From: Chitinophaga chungangae
GTDB taxonomy: Bacteria > Bacteroidota > Bacteroidia > Chitinophagales > Chitinophagaceae
Assembly: GCF_017742215.1 (NCBI RefSeq)
Contig: NZ_JAGHKP010000001.1
Location: 1,798,001 to 1,862,000, forward strand
Length of the DNA: 64,000 bases
Direction of reading: 5' to 3'
Below, in pieces: positions 52,152 to 61,416 of this stretch. Every line of letters starts with the position of its first letter. The stretch's first letter is position 1. Under the pieces are notes generated by a model, which was given only the letters and a program-made list of their open reading frames with translations, ran no database searches and was not told the origin of the DNA. Both the position numbers and the translations under genes were made by a program.

Positions 52152-54272
52152 ATGAAAATTTCCGCGACTATGGTGGCCGCCATCGGCATGGCCATCCTGA
52201 CCGCCTGGTCATGTAAAAAATTGAGCGAGAAAGTGGAGAAGGAAGTACTGGACGGCAAACGCTCCGGCGTTTCATCCATACAGGGAATGGTATCTTACAG
52301 CTGGAACAACGTGGCCATCGGCGGCGGCGGGTATGTTACCGGCATGGCTATTCACCCCACCACTGGCAACCGCATGTACGCCCGTACAGACGTTGGCGGC
52401 GCCTACCGCTGGGACGGCACCAACCAGCGCTGGCAGCCGATGCTGGACGGCATCAGCAGCATCAGGGTAGACGGCATGGCGCTGGACGCCAACGCGCCGG
52501 ACAGGGTTTACCTCGCCCTCAACGACGGCGTGTACCGCTCCAACGACCGCGGCGACAACTGGACGAAAGTGTTTTCCACCACCTACAACGGCAACGGCGA
52601 CCTCCGCTGGGCCGGCGAATGCCTGGCGGTGGATTCGCTCACCAGCACGGTGATCTACGCAGGCACCCGCACCGACGGCCTGTACCGCAGCACCAACACC
52701 GGCACTTCCTGGACGAAAGTGGCGACGGTGCCCGGCAGCGCGAACGTGCGCATCGTGGCCACCGATCCGTCTTCCAGCGTAAGCGGCCGCTCCGCCAAAG
52801 TGTACGCGGGCATTCCCGGCGGCGGCATTTACCGCAGCACAGATGGCGGAATGACTTTCTCCGCCATGAGCGGCGCGCCCGCATCGCCTAACAGGATGGT
52901 GGTAATGGGCGGCAAATTGTACGTGGCGCATTCCACCGGCGTTACCGTGTGGAATGGCAGCACCTGGACGAACATTACGCCGGCAAGCGGCATGAACAAA
53001 AACTATTGCGGCATCGCGGTGGAATCTTACGATCACAACAAGATTGCCGTTTGCCAGCGCTACTCTACTTTTAATAATCCGCTCTACCGCTCTTCCAACG
53101 GCGGCAGCAGCTGGGAACAGATCAACACAACATCACTGCCCATCACGAAAACGCTGGAAGCGCCCTGGTGGCCCAACAGCTGGTTTTCCAGCGCTACATC
53201 CTGCCTCGTGTTCGACCCTTTGCATCATGGCGACCTGTATTATTCCGACTGGTTCGGCGTATGGTTCAGCTCCAACGTTTGGGCCGCGGGCAATGTGGCA
53301 TTCACCACGCGCATCAAAGGCGATGAGGAAACCGTGGTGCTCACGCTCGCGTCCGCGCCCGGTACAGTGCCACTGTACTCAGGCCTGGCAGACGTGTTCG
53401 GTTTCCGCCACGATAACGTGACAGCCTATCCGTCTGCGAGACTGTACAACATCAACGAAGGTTTCAGCATTTCGTACTGCGAATCGCAGCCCGCGAACAT
53501 CGCCATCCTCGGCGCTTCCGGCAACGACGGCACCGGTACCATCCTTGCCACATCCTCCAACAGCGGCACCTCCTGGACCACGCGCACGCTGCCTTCCGGC
53601 GTGAAGCTCGGCAGGATCTGCATTTCATCCGCCAATCCCGATAAAATGGTGTACATCGCGGGCGGAAGCGGCGGAGCGGTGTATTACAGCACCAACAGGG
53701 GCAGCAGTTGGTCTGCGGCTACAGGCGCGCCCACCGGCGCGGTGAACGCGATCGATGTGTGGAGCAAAGATTTCTCCATCACCGCGGATTGCGTGGACGG
53801 CGATAAATTTTACATCTACAAAACCGGCTACCTCTACGCCAGCACAGACGGCGGCGCTACCTGGAGCCAGCAGAACGCCACGGCCATTCCCAACAAAAAT
53901 TCATATTTGTTCGTAGCCGCAAGGCCGGGAACAGCCGATGAAGTATGGGTAAGCCTCGATGGGAACGGTCTTTACAAAACCACCAACGGCGGCGCCACTT
54001 TCAGCAAAGTGACCGCGCTTACCACCTGCACGGCCTTTGCATGGGGCGCGCCTGCCAGCGGGTCTGCCACGCCCACGCTCTTCGCTTACGGCACCGTTGG
54101 CGGCGTAAAAGGAATGTACCGTTCCACCAATCTCGGCGCCGGCTGGGACCAGATAGACAACGGCACGCAGAAATTCCCCGCGGGCGTGAAATCGCTCGCT
54201 GGCGACCGCACCGTGTTCGGCAAAGTGTACGTGGGCACAGGCGGCCGCGGAGTATTATATGGACAACCGTAA
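52152..54272 (+). CDS. GH74-like lipoprotein glycanase (xyloglucanase family)
   Basis: A 706-residue lipoprotein from the ATG at 52152 (lipobox WSC, Cys21); the in-frame ATG at 52107 overlaps the SusD stop and lacks a signal. After a short linker it opens with AIGGGGYVTGMAIHPTTGNRMYARTDVGGAYRW, the hallmark start of GH74 enzymes, and the Asp in YARTDVGG corresponds to a catalytic acid. Two seven-bladed propellers of BNR-like repeats (TNTGTSWTKV, STDGGMTFSA, SSNGGSSWEQI, TNRGSSWSAA, STDGGATWSQ, TNGGATFSKV) follow. GH74 members cleave xyloglucan endo or at reducing ends. Whether this protein keeps both catalytic Asp residues needs alignment; a sulfated substrate is possible given the sulfatase next to it. 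Confidence 0.85.
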   Translation: MKISATMVAAIGMAILTAWSCKKLSEKVEKEVLDGKRSGVSSIQGMVSYSWNNVAIGGGGYVTGMAIHPTTGNRMYARTDVGGAYRWDGTNQRWQPMLDGISSIRVDGMALDANAPDRVYLALNDGVYRSNDRGDNWTKVFSTTYNGNGDLRWAGECLAVDSLTSTVIYAGTRTDGLYRSTNTGTSWTKVATVPGSANVRIVATDPSSSVSGRSAKVYAGIPGGGIYRSTDGGMTFSAMSGAPASPNRMVVMGGKLYVAHSTGVTVWNGSTWTNITPASGMNKNYCGIAVESYDHNKIAVCQRYSTFNNPLYRSSNGGSSWEQINTTSLPITKTLEAPWWPNSWFSSATSCLVFDPLHHGDLYYSDWFGVWFSSNVWAAGNVAFTTRIKGDEETVVLTLASAPGTVPLYSGLADVFGFRHDNVTAYPSARLYNINEGFSISYCESQPANIAILGASGNDGTGTILATSSNSGTSWTTRTLPSGVKLGRICISSANPDKMVYIAGGSGGAVYYSTNRGSSWSAATGAPTGAVNAIDVWSKDFSITADCVDGDKFYIYKTGYLYASTDGGATWSQQNATAIPNKNSYLFVAARPGTADEVWVSLDGNGLYKTTNGGATFSKVTALTTCTAFAWGAPASGSATPTLFAYGTVGGVKGMYRSTNLGAGWDQIDNGTQKFPAGVKSLAGDRTVFGKVYVGTGGRGVLYGQP

Positions 54273-54275
54273 ATC

Positions 54276-55679
54276 ATGCATAAAAAAAGATCCATTTTCG
54301 GATGCGGTATCATGCTGCTGGCCGGTGTTTGCCTTGCAGGCGCGCCTGCAGGGAAAAAAACGGCGGAACAGCGGCCTAACATCATTCTCATATTGGCAGA
54401 CGATATGGGGTATGGCGACCTGGGTTGCTACGGCCAGCAGATGATCCGCACTCCCAACATCGATGCGCTGGCCCGCAATGGCATGCGCTTTACCGCCCAT
54501 TATACGGGCAGCACGGTATGCGCGCCCTCGCGCGAAGCCATGCTTACCGGCAAACACACCGGTCATACCGCCATACGCGGCAACTTTCTGACAGACGAAA
54601 AGGAAGACCCGCCCATGCCATCCGGAAAGGTGACCATCGCCGAGCTGCTGAAAAGCGTGGGCTACCGCACCGGGCTGGTTGGTAAATGGGGACTGGGAGG
54701 GGAGCGGCACGGGCCTGAAAAACAAGGCTTCGATTATTGTTACGGCTACCTCGACCAGATACAGGCACATAACTATTACCCGCCCTTCCTTTACGAAAAC
54801 GGCAAAAAGGTAATGCTGCCCGAAAACGCGGACGGTAAAGAAGGCGCGTACAGCCATCGCCTGTTCGTGGAAAAGACCATGCAGTTCCTGGATAATGCCC
54901 GGAAGGACGAACCGTTTTTCCTGTACCTGCCTTACACGATCCCGCACGGGAAACACGTGATACCGGATAACTCCGCGTATGCGGATAAAGACTGGCCGGA
55001 GCAGATGAAAAACTACGCCGCCATGATCTCCCTGCTGGACGCGGATGTCGGCCGCATCCTGCAAACGCTGAAAGAAAAAGGGCTCGACAAAAACACGCTC
55101 GTCATTTTCACCAGCGACAACGGGGCCAATCCTGGTTTTGGCAAGTTCTTCAAAAGCAACGGCGCTTCGCGCGGGCAAAAGACGAGCCTTTACGAAGGCG
55201 GCATCCGCGGCCCGCTGATCGCCAGCTGGCCCGGGAAGATACAGCCCGGTACGGTTTCCAGCGGCGTTACCGCGGCCTGGGACCTGCTGCCCTCCATCTG
55301 CGACGCGGCAGACATCAAAAAGCCCGCGGGGCTCGACGGCATTTCGCTGTACGGCGCCTGGACAGGCAAACCCCTGGCAGGAGAACGGCCGTACCTTTAC
55401 TGGGAATATTACACCTACAATTACAACTGGGACAAACCCGGCGTAACCTTGCCGCGCAACTGGCTGGAAAGCCGGGCTGTACGCTCCGGCAAATGGAAAG
55501 CCGTGAAAAAAAGCACGCCCGACGGGAAATCAGCGCCTGCCGAACTGTATGATCTGTCTGCAGACGCTTCTGAAACAACCGACGTGGCGGCGGCCAACCC
55601 AACTGTCGTGAAGCAGCTGGAAGCCATCATGAAAAAGGCAACCATTGCCGATGCATCTTATTTTCCATACAAAAAATAA
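54276..55679 (+). CDS. Family S1 sulfatase (Cys-type)
   Basis: A 467-residue exported arylsulfatase-family enzyme (signal CGIMLLAGVCLAGAP). The formylglycine motif CAPSR is at 82-86 (STVCAPSREAMLTGKHTGHT). Metal-binding Asp42/Asp43 lie in ILADDMGYGDLGCYG; a later FTSDNGANPG gives the other Asp/Asn ligands. A maturase (FGE or anSME) is required and is not in the window. It would remove sulfate esters from a glycan or phenolic. It begins 3 nt after the GH74-like gene, in the same operon. Confidence 0.93.
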   Translation: MHKKRSIFGCGIMLLAGVCLAGAPAGKKTAEQRPNIILILADDMGYGDLGCYGQQMIRTPNIDALARNGMRFTAHYTGSTVCAPSREAMLTGKHTGHTAIRGNFLTDEKEDPPMPSGKVTIAELLKSVGYRTGLVGKWGLGGERHGPEKQGFDYCYGYLDQIQAHNYYPPFLYENGKKVMLPENADGKEGAYSHRLFVEKTMQFLDNARKDEPFFLYLPYTIPHGKHVIPDNSAYADKDWPEQMKNYAAMISLLDADVGRILQTLKEKGLDKNTLVIFTSDNGANPGFGKFFKSNGASRGQKTSLYEGGIRGPLIASWPGKIQPGTVSSGVTAAWDLLPSICDAADIKKPAGLDGISLYGAWTGKPLAGERPYLYWEYYTYNYNWDKPGVTLPRNWLESRAVRSGKWKAVKKSTPDGKSAPAELYDLSADASETTDVAAANPTVVKQLEAIMKKATIADASYFPYKK

Positions 55680-55688
55680 CGAACAGAT

Positions 55689-56633
55689 ATGTTGAAGAGC
55701 AAATACATCCTCCCGGTGCTGTTGCTGCTGACGCAGGCGGTGATCTTCGGGTTCCGCCAGCCCGCGCAGCTGCACACCATCAATACCGGCAACGCAAAAG
55801 AGATCAAGGATTTTTTCCGGTACACGCCCGACAGGCTGCCTTTCGTATGTTCGCATCGCGGCGGGCCGCGCAAGGGTTTCCCGGAAAACTGCATCGCCAC
55901 TTTCGAGAACACGCTTTCCCATTACCCGACCATGCTGGAGATCGACCCGCGTTTTACCAAAGACGGCAAGATCGTGCTGATGCACGACCCTACGCTGGAC
56001 CGCACTTCCAACGGCACGGGCAAAGTAGCCGACCACACGCTGGCGGAACTGAAAAAGCTGCGGCTGAAAGACACCGAAGGCAATCTGACGGACTTCACCA
56101 TTCCCACGCTGGACGAAGCTTTGGAATGGGCGAAAGGAAAGACGATATTGGTGATAGATGCCAAAGATGTGCCGGTAGACGTGCGCGCCGCCAAGATCGT
56201 GGAGCACAAAGCCGAGGGCAACGCCATCATCATCGCGTATTCCATCGAAGACATACAGAAATGTTACGCGGTAAGCAAAGACATCGTGATGGAAGTGATG
56301 ACGGCCAAACCGGAACAGATCGCTGCGCTGGACAAATGCGGCGTGCCCTGGGAAAACCTGGTCGGGTTCGTGAGCCACGAGATGCCGCAGGACAAAAACA
56401 TCTTCAGCGAAGTGCACAAACGCGGTTCCATGTGCGTTCTCGGCAGCTCGCGCAATATCGACCGGCAGTTCACGAAAGGCCAGATATCCGCCGCCGAGCT
56501 GGAAGCGGGTTATCTCAACCTGATACGGCAGGGCGCGGACGTGATCGAGGCCGACCTGGGCATCGAATCGGGCGCGGCGCTTCATTCGCTGCAACAGGCC
56601 GCATCGTCTAAAGCGAAGTATTTCGGGAAATAA
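55689..56633 (+). CDS. Secreted glycerophosphodiester phosphodiesterase family protein
   Basis: A 314-residue GDPD-fold protein with an N-terminal hydrophobic leader (YILPVLLLLTQAVIF). The catalytic set is present: His57-Arg58 (SHRGG), Glu66 (FPEN), Glu84/Asp86 (LEIDPRFTKDG) and His99 (LMHDPTLDRTSNGTG). These enzymes cleave glycerophosphodiesters to glycerol-3-phosphate. Being last in the susCD locus, it may target a phosphodiester-decorated glycan or lipid head group (inference). A terminator follows. Confidence 0.92.
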   Translation: MLKSKYILPVLLLLTQAVIFGFRQPAQLHTINTGNAKEIKDFFRYTPDRLPFVCSHRGGPRKGFPENCIATFENTLSHYPTMLEIDPRFTKDGKIVLMHDPTLDRTSNGTGKVADHTLAELKKLRLKDTEGNLTDFTIPTLDEALEWAKGKTILVIDAKDVPVDVRAAKIVEHKAEGNAIIIAYSIEDIQKCYAVSKDIVMEVMTAKPEQIAALDKCGVPWENLVGFVSHEMPQDKNIFSEVHKRGSMCVLGSSRNIDRQFTKGQISAAELEAGYLNLIRQGADVIEADLGIESGAALHSLQQAASSKAKYFGK

Positions 56634-56650
56634 AAGTTGAATATGCACTG

Positions 56651-56683
56651 CCGGGGGAACCACAAGGTTTCCCCGGTTTTTTT
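56651..56683 (+). terminator. Terminator of the susCD locus
   Basis: CCGGGGGAACC (56651-56661) pairs with GGTTTCCCCGG (56666-56676) with one G-U pair, followed by TTTTTTT. Confidence 0.85.
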
Positions 56684-56716
56684 ATTATTTTCGGTGATCT
56701 AAAAATCCTTATATCT

Positions 56717-57394
56717 ATGGGTACCTGGCTGAATATCTTTATCCGGCACAATGATCACCGGCAGGTGGCGGACGCATTGCAGGAGTTTTCGGAAGTAAGC
56801 GAAGTGCGGCAGGGGAATACGTCCGATGTGTTGAAATGTTCTTCGCTGATATTACACGGGGAGGATACGCCGCCGAGCTTTCTTGTCTCAGAAGATATGC
56901 AGAACGGCTGGATACGCGTGCACCTGAATTCCTTCGCAAAACTTCCCGGCTGGCTCGAAAAACTCTCAGACCGTTTGCAGACCAGCGTTTTGCAGGTCAT
57001 AGGTCAAACCACTTCCGATTATTATTACCTGCTGCTGTACGAAAACGGCCGGTTCAAAAGAGAGCTGGAAGGGATCAGGGACGAACCGGAAAAGTATATA
57101 GACCGTGGCGAAATGCTGCCTTTTGAAGAGCCGTTTGTGCCCGGGCTGGATGAATACGAATGCGAAAAGGTAAGATTGAACGGCGATGATGTGGACGACT
57201 TTTGCAAAGGGCTTGGTTTCGATTTCTGGAGCGACTTTGAATACGAAGGCCGGGAGTTTTACCTGCTGAAAAAAGACATCATCGGGCTGACGATGGATGA
57301 ATACCTCGATCAAAAGAAATACAAACGGGCGGTCGTCCGGGAACCAACAGCTGCAGCCAAATCACGTCCCTGGTGGAAATTCTGGCAGCGTTAA
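56717..57394 (+). CDS. Hypothetical protein
   Basis: A 225-residue soluble protein, not recognised. It has no signal peptide. Aromatic and acidic residues dominate the second half (FDFWSDFEYEGREFYLLKKDIIGLTMDEYL), and it ends in a Trp-rich basic tail (SRPWWKFWQR). Codon use fits the neighbours and the frame is uninterrupted. It converges with the AlkC-like gene, stops 2 nt apart. Confidence 0.65.
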   Translation: MGTWLNIFIRHNDHRQVADALQEFSEVSEVRQGNTSDVLKCSSLILHGEDTPPSFLVSEDMQNGWIRVHLNSFAKLPGWLEKLSDRLQTSVLQVIGQTTSDYYYLLLYENGRFKRELEGIRDEPEKYIDRGEMLPFEEPFVPGLDEYECEKVRLNGDDVDDFCKGLGFDFWSDFEYEGREFYLLKKDIIGLTMDEYLDQKKYKRAVVREPTAAAKSRPWWKFWQR

Positions 57395-57396
57395 AT

Positions 57397-58479
57397 TTAT
57401 ACGCTCAGGCTAAAACCTTTACTTCCCATGGTTTTCCCGTTCACGATGATCTCCAGCAAATGTTTCCCCGGGTAATGTTTGCGTGTGGTAAGATCCTGGA
57501 ATAATTGTTTTTTGACGATCTGCAGCGTTTGCCCCGGCTGCAGCTCTGTTTCTTTCAGTTTAAATACTTTTTTAGACGTTTCGCCGGAAGATTTTATGTA
57601 ATGCACGGCGTAATCGATCACCAGTTTTTGCGGCGTTTCTTTTTTGCTTGCCAGCTGAAAACTGAATTGCAGCGTATCGCCCAGCCTCAGCGAAGTTTTA
57701 TCCAGCCAAAACCTGCCAAACTTCACCTGCGCCTCTTCCCCGAACCCGAAAATATCCAGCGCTTCCTTATCGCCTTTTTTAATGAGGGTGCGGATGGCGT
57801 GTTTGATGATCCACGCGGTATGCCGGTGGCGTTTATCCCAGTTCTTCACCAGCTGCAGCATGTACGCCGTATTGTCTTTGGAATGATCGTTCAGGTGATT
57901 GGCGACGGATTTGCGCACGTACAGCTCTTCGTCTGCGTTCAGCTTTTCGAGTATGGTTTGCGTAAGCGCCGGTTTTTTGATGATCCCGTCCAGCTTAAAA
58001 GACCACGGCAATCGCGGCCTGCTGCCTTCAGACGCGAGCCTGCGAACATGATGGTTTTTATCTTCCGCCCATTTGTTCATCACTTTCAGGGTTTTGTCCA
58101 GGTCGGTTTTGAGGAACTCGCGGATGGCGAATTCCGAAGAGCCGATCGTCGTAAAACGTTTGAGTGCTTCCATCGAAAGATCGAAATGTTGTTTGCCGTA
58201 CAACGCCACGAAATCGGGCAATACCAGCGCCGTGTAGCCTGTTTGAAGGGAAGGGGCGGCTTTGAAAAGCACTTCCGCCGCTTTCGTGAAATCACCCGGC
58301 AGATGTTTGTGCAGCATTACGGAAGTATTGCGCAGCCGGCCGTTCAGCGAAAGCGTTTCCATGCCCTGCGTAACGTCTTTGATGAATGTTTTTGGGTTGA
58401 AGTTTTTATCCGCTCCGGCGAAGGCCTGCGCGAAATGCCGGTAAAATTCCCGGTTGAACATTTCTTTCAATGGTTCCAT
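57397..58479 (-). CDS. AlkC-like DNA alkylation repair protein
   Basis: A 360-residue HEAT-like-repeat protein of the AlkC/AlkD superfamily. Typical blocks are KTFIKDVTQGMETLSLNGRL, VRRLASEGSRPRLPWSFKLD, ADEELYVRKSVANHLNDHSKD and WIIKHAIRTLIKKGDKEAL, then a C-terminal Ig-like domain (about 265-360: LGDTLQFSFQLASKKETPQKLVIDYAVHYIKS), which AlkC relatives have and AlkD lacks. AlkC-type glycosylases excise 3-methyladenine. Likely role: repair of alkylated DNA. Divergent from the 58520 gene. Confidence 0.85.
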   Translation of the reverse strand: MEPLKEMFNREFYRHFAQAFAGADKNFNPKTFIKDVTQGMETLSLNGRLRNTSVMLHKHLPGDFTKAAEVLFKAAPSLQTGYTALVLPDFVALYGKQHFDLSMEALKRFTTIGSSEFAIREFLKTDLDKTLKVMNKWAEDKNHHVRRLASEGSRPRLPWSFKLDGIIKKPALTQTILEKLNADEELYVRKSVANHLNDHSKDNTAYMLQLVKNWDKRHRHTAWIIKHAIRTLIKKGDKEALDIFGFGEEAQVKFGRFWLDKTSLRLGDTLQFSFQLASKKETPQKLVIDYAVHYIKSSGETSKKVFKLKETELQPGQTLQIVKKQLFQDLTTRKHYPGKHLLEIIVNGKTMGSKGFSLSV

Positions 58480-58519
58480 ACGGGTAAAATTACTAATTTA
58501 AAAGAACGAATCATGTCTT

Positions 58520-59446
58520 ATGCAACAGGAGATCATCGGCCGCATCGCCGCGGCCTGCGAAGGAAAAAATATCGTGGACGCGCTGGCGGCTTTGCCCGGG
58601 GCGGATTTTAACACGCTGCTGCTGGAAGTGTTCAACCGCCGCGCGGCCGCTCTTTCCGCGCCCGGTTTGCTGCTGCAATACAAACAGAACCGCTTTGTAA
58701 AACCGGCGGACATGAATGCCGTTGTTTTCGCCACTCTGCAGCTGGCTACGCTGCAAACGCTCGAACGGATGCATTTCAGCCCGGTGATGTTATCGCCGGT
58801 TTCCCCGCTCGGCAGCTGTTCCGTTTTCGGCGCCGTGAGCCAGGAAAAGGTAATGAGCGCCACGAGGGGAGCGGAAGTGTTGGCGGACGCCACGAACGCG
58901 CTCGCCCTGCATATCGCGGAGCTGAAACAGCAGGGTGCGATACACGAAGCGGACCTCTGCGCCGTGCAACGCCATGTGCGCACGCAGCCGCTTCCTTCCA
59001 AAGCCTTCACGCCGCATTTTACCATCGCCTGCCTTACCAGCGCCGGCATGGACCGCGGAAGTTACCGCTTCGAATGCGAAAGTCTTTACAAACATGCCGC
59101 CGCCTGGGCCGCCGTGCTGCGAGGGGTTTTCGGCATCACGCAAATGCGCCTGCGCCTGATCGCGCGGGAGGGAACTGCAGATGGAAATGCTTTACTGACG
59201 GCTGTTTCCGGCTTTCTTGCCGAACGTTTGCCGGAGGTATCGATCGAAAAGATCGTTAACAGCCCAAAGAATAATTATTATACCGGTATCCAGTTCAAAG
59301 TCGTGATACAGGTAAAAGAACAGGAATGGGAAATCGTGGACGGCGGTTTCACCACCTGGACGCAACAGTTGCTGGGCAACAAAAAAGAACGCCTGCTGAT
59401 CTCCGGCTTCGGGCTCGAACTCCTGAAACGGGTGATACAGGAATGA
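58520..59446 (+). CDS. Conserved-looking hypothetical protein
   Basis: A 308-residue cytosolic protein, not recognised with confidence. The middle has SPVSPLGSCSVFGAVSQEKVMSATRGAEVLADATNALALHIAEL, then VQRHVRTQPL and FTPHFTIACLTSAGMDRGSYRFECESLYKHAAAW. The C-terminus is alternating strand and helix, ending QQLLGNKKERLLISGFGLELLKRVI. The order of a helix-rich start, a central antiparallel-strand part and an Arg-bearing ending loosely recalls class II synthetase-like paralogs such as HisZ, but this is only an impression. No neighbour explains it. It is divergent from the alkylation-repair gene 40 nt away. Confidence 0.65.
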   Translation: MQQEIIGRIAAACEGKNIVDALAALPGADFNTLLLEVFNRRAAALSAPGLLLQYKQNRFVKPADMNAVVFATLQLATLQTLERMHFSPVMLSPVSPLGSCSVFGAVSQEKVMSATRGAEVLADATNALALHIAELKQQGAIHEADLCAVQRHVRTQPLPSKAFTPHFTIACLTSAGMDRGSYRFECESLYKHAAAWAAVLRGVFGITQMRLRLIAREGTADGNALLTAVSGFLAERLPEVSIEKIVNSPKNNYYTGIQFKVVIQVKEQEWEIVDGGFTTWTQQLLGNKKERLLISGFGLELLKRVIQE

Positions 59447-59819
59447 CGGAGGCAAAGAATATTTTTATCAGCTCCGTGATCACATGAAGTTCTTGGAGTG
59501 GCGGTTTGGCCTGCTTCCGTGGTAACGTTCCGGCGCAGGCCGCCGTTCGCCACCTTTTTGATTTTAGTGGATACGAAACTGATGTTAGGGTACTAGGTGG
59601 AATCGAAAAATTCGCCGTTGCGGAGATGTTCGTCCCGCTGCGGACGTTTTTCCACAGAACGCTAAGGAAATGTTAAAGCTGTTAAATAAAACGGCTTTTA
59701 ACCGTTATTTGTAGAAAACGGTCCCCCGGCGTTCGCGCTTTATTTTATTGCAGTTATAAAGACCGGACAAATGTTTTGCAGGGTTTTTGCGGGAGGATTA
59801 TTATCATTATTATTATCAT
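59447..59819. other. Non-coding region upstream of the desaturase
   Basis: Nothing coding is seen in this 373-nt gap. The last 23 nt before the start are an AT-rich triplet run (ATTATTATC repeated) that follows a GGGAGG stretch at 59791-59796, too far (24 nt) to serve as an ordinary ribosome-binding site unless the leader folds. Confidence 0.5.
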
Positions 59820-60947
59820 ATGAAAGCAAACAAATTGGATATTGTCCGTTTTGCGTCCAAAGGCGACGGCAGTTTTTACGACACGGTGAAAGCCAGGGCG
59901 AAGGCCTATTTCGAGCGGCACAATATTTCACCCTATGCCAATGCGCAGATGTGGGTAAAAACGGCATGTATGTTAGCCCTGTATTTTGTTCCGTATATCT
60001 TTTTAATTACAGGCGTAGCGGGTGGCAACGGATGGATTTTCTTCATGCTCTGGTTCCTGATGGGGCTGGGCATGAGCGGTATCGGCACGGCCGTGATGCA
60101 CGACGCCAATCATGGCACCTATTCCGCAAACAAAAACACGAATAAATTTATCGCTTACATATTGGAAGTGATCGGCGGCTATACGGTCAATTGGAAGATA
60201 CAGCACAACATCCTGCACCACACTTACACCAATATTTCCGGGCTGGACGAAGACATCGACACGATGGGCCTCATCCGCCTGTCGCCCAATCAGCCGGTGA
60301 AATGGTACCACCGGTACCAGCACCTGTATGCCTGGTTCTTTTATATGATCATGACGTTGTATTGGATGACGGCAAAGGACTTTTTCCAGGTGGCGCGGTA
60401 TAAGAAATTCGACCTGCTGATCAAGCAAAAACTTTCCCTGACACGGGCCATGTGGCAGATTTCCCTGTACAAAACCTTTTATTATTGTTATGTGCTTGTA
60501 TTGCCGCTGATATTTTCCGGTATGCCGTGGTATTTTGTGATCGCGGGTTTCCTGCTGATGCATTTCACCGCCGGCTTGCTGCTGTCCTGCATTTTCCAGC
60601 CTTCGCATATCATGGAAACGTCGGATTTCGCCGTGCCGGTGTATGCGGAGAATAAAAGACAGATGGAAAATTCCTGGGCGGTACACGAAATTGAAAATAC
60701 GACCAACTTTGCGCCGAAGAACCGCATCCTTTCTTGGTTCGCGGGAGGATTGAACCGCCAGATAGAACATCACCTGTTCTCCGACATCTGCCACGTTCAC
60801 TACCGGAAATTAGCGCCCATCGTGAAAAGTACGGCCAGGGAATTCGGTTTGCCCTATAACGAACAACGAACGTTCCTGAAGGCTTTGCGGGCACATGCCG
60901 TTATGCTGAAAAAACTGGGCCGGGGCACTGCGCGGCCGGCAGAATAA
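59820..60947 (+). CDS. Acyl-CoA/acyl-lipid fatty acid desaturase
   Basis: A 375-residue membrane desaturase from the ATG at 59820. The three histidine boxes are complete: HDANHG (94-99), HNILHHT (129-135) and QIEHHLF (about 317-323). The latter Gln in the third box is the front-end desaturase form, as in the linoleoyl-CoA desaturase-like family. Two pairs of membrane helices (about 45-95 and 195-265) frame a diiron site. It introduces a double bond into membrane fatty acids and is often induced by cold. An RRM protein gene, often cold-linked too, follows 160 nt later. Confidence 0.92.
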   Translation: MKANKLDIVRFASKGDGSFYDTVKARAKAYFERHNISPYANAQMWVKTACMLALYFVPYIFLITGVAGGNGWIFFMLWFLMGLGMSGIGTAVMHDANHGTYSANKNTNKFIAYILEVIGGYTVNWKIQHNILHHTYTNISGLDEDIDTMGLIRLSPNQPVKWYHRYQHLYAWFFYMIMTLYWMTAKDFFQVARYKKFDLLIKQKLSLTRAMWQISLYKTFYYCYVLVLPLIFSGMPWYFVIAGFLLMHFTAGLLLSCIFQPSHIMETSDFAVPVYAENKRQMENSWAVHEIENTTNFAPKNRILSWFAGGLNRQIEHHLFSDICHVHYRKLAPIVKSTAREFGLPYNEQRTFLKALRAHAVMLKKLGRGTARPAE

Positions 60948-61106
60948 AAGTATTTTGGGGATTTGGTTAAAATAAGACTACCTTTAGCAAGTTACCATTT
61001 GAGTTCATCAGCTCGCCTCAGCTGGATATACTTTTTCCAGGATTAGTTATCTCCTTCTTTTTACCCTGCTTTTAGCTCAGATCATTCCATCATTCAAACT
61101 TTTCAA

Positions 61107-61361
61107 ATGAACATTTACGTATCAAACCTGAGCGCTATTCTTAATTCTCAGGACCTCACGAAACATTTTTCGCGTTACGGCACTGTTGCTTCCGCGAACA
61201 TCGTCACCGATAAATTCACCAATCAAAGCAAAGGCTTCGCTTTCATCGAAATGCCGGACGACAGGGAAGCCCAAAAAGCTATTACTGAGCTGAACGGCAC
61301 ATTGCTCGACGGTCGCAGTATTGTTGTAAACGAAGCCAGGCCCAGAAAAGACCGCTACTGA
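61107..61361 (+). CDS. RNA-binding protein with one RRM domain
   Basis: An 84-residue single-RRM protein. RNP2 is IYVSNL (3-8) and RNP1 KGFAFIEM (42-49), with the aromatic residues that stack on RNA. It lacks the glycine-rich tail seen in many bacterial and cyanobacterial Rbp proteins and ends KDRY. Small RRM proteins of this kind are widespread and highly expressed in Bacteroidota, where they act as RNA chaperones or regulators. The 159-nt upstream leader is T/C-rich and may be a regulatory 5' UTR. Confidence 0.93.
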   Translation: MNIYVSNLSAILNSQDLTKHFSRYGTVASANIVTDKFTNQSKGFAFIEMPDDREAQKAITELNGTLLDGRSIVVNEARPRKDRY

Positions 61362-61416
61362 TGCGCGCAGGAACATGGCCGTTCTTTCCCTTTACCTTTC
61401 ACATTAAAAAAGGTAT

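Noticed and set aside
59787..59819. A TTG start that would add 11 residues (MREDYYHYYYH) to the desaturase
   Set aside because: The GGGAGG it contains looks more like translation-initiation or leader sequence, and the His/Tyr run is produced by the ATTATTATC repeat. The ATG at 59820 matches the family start better.
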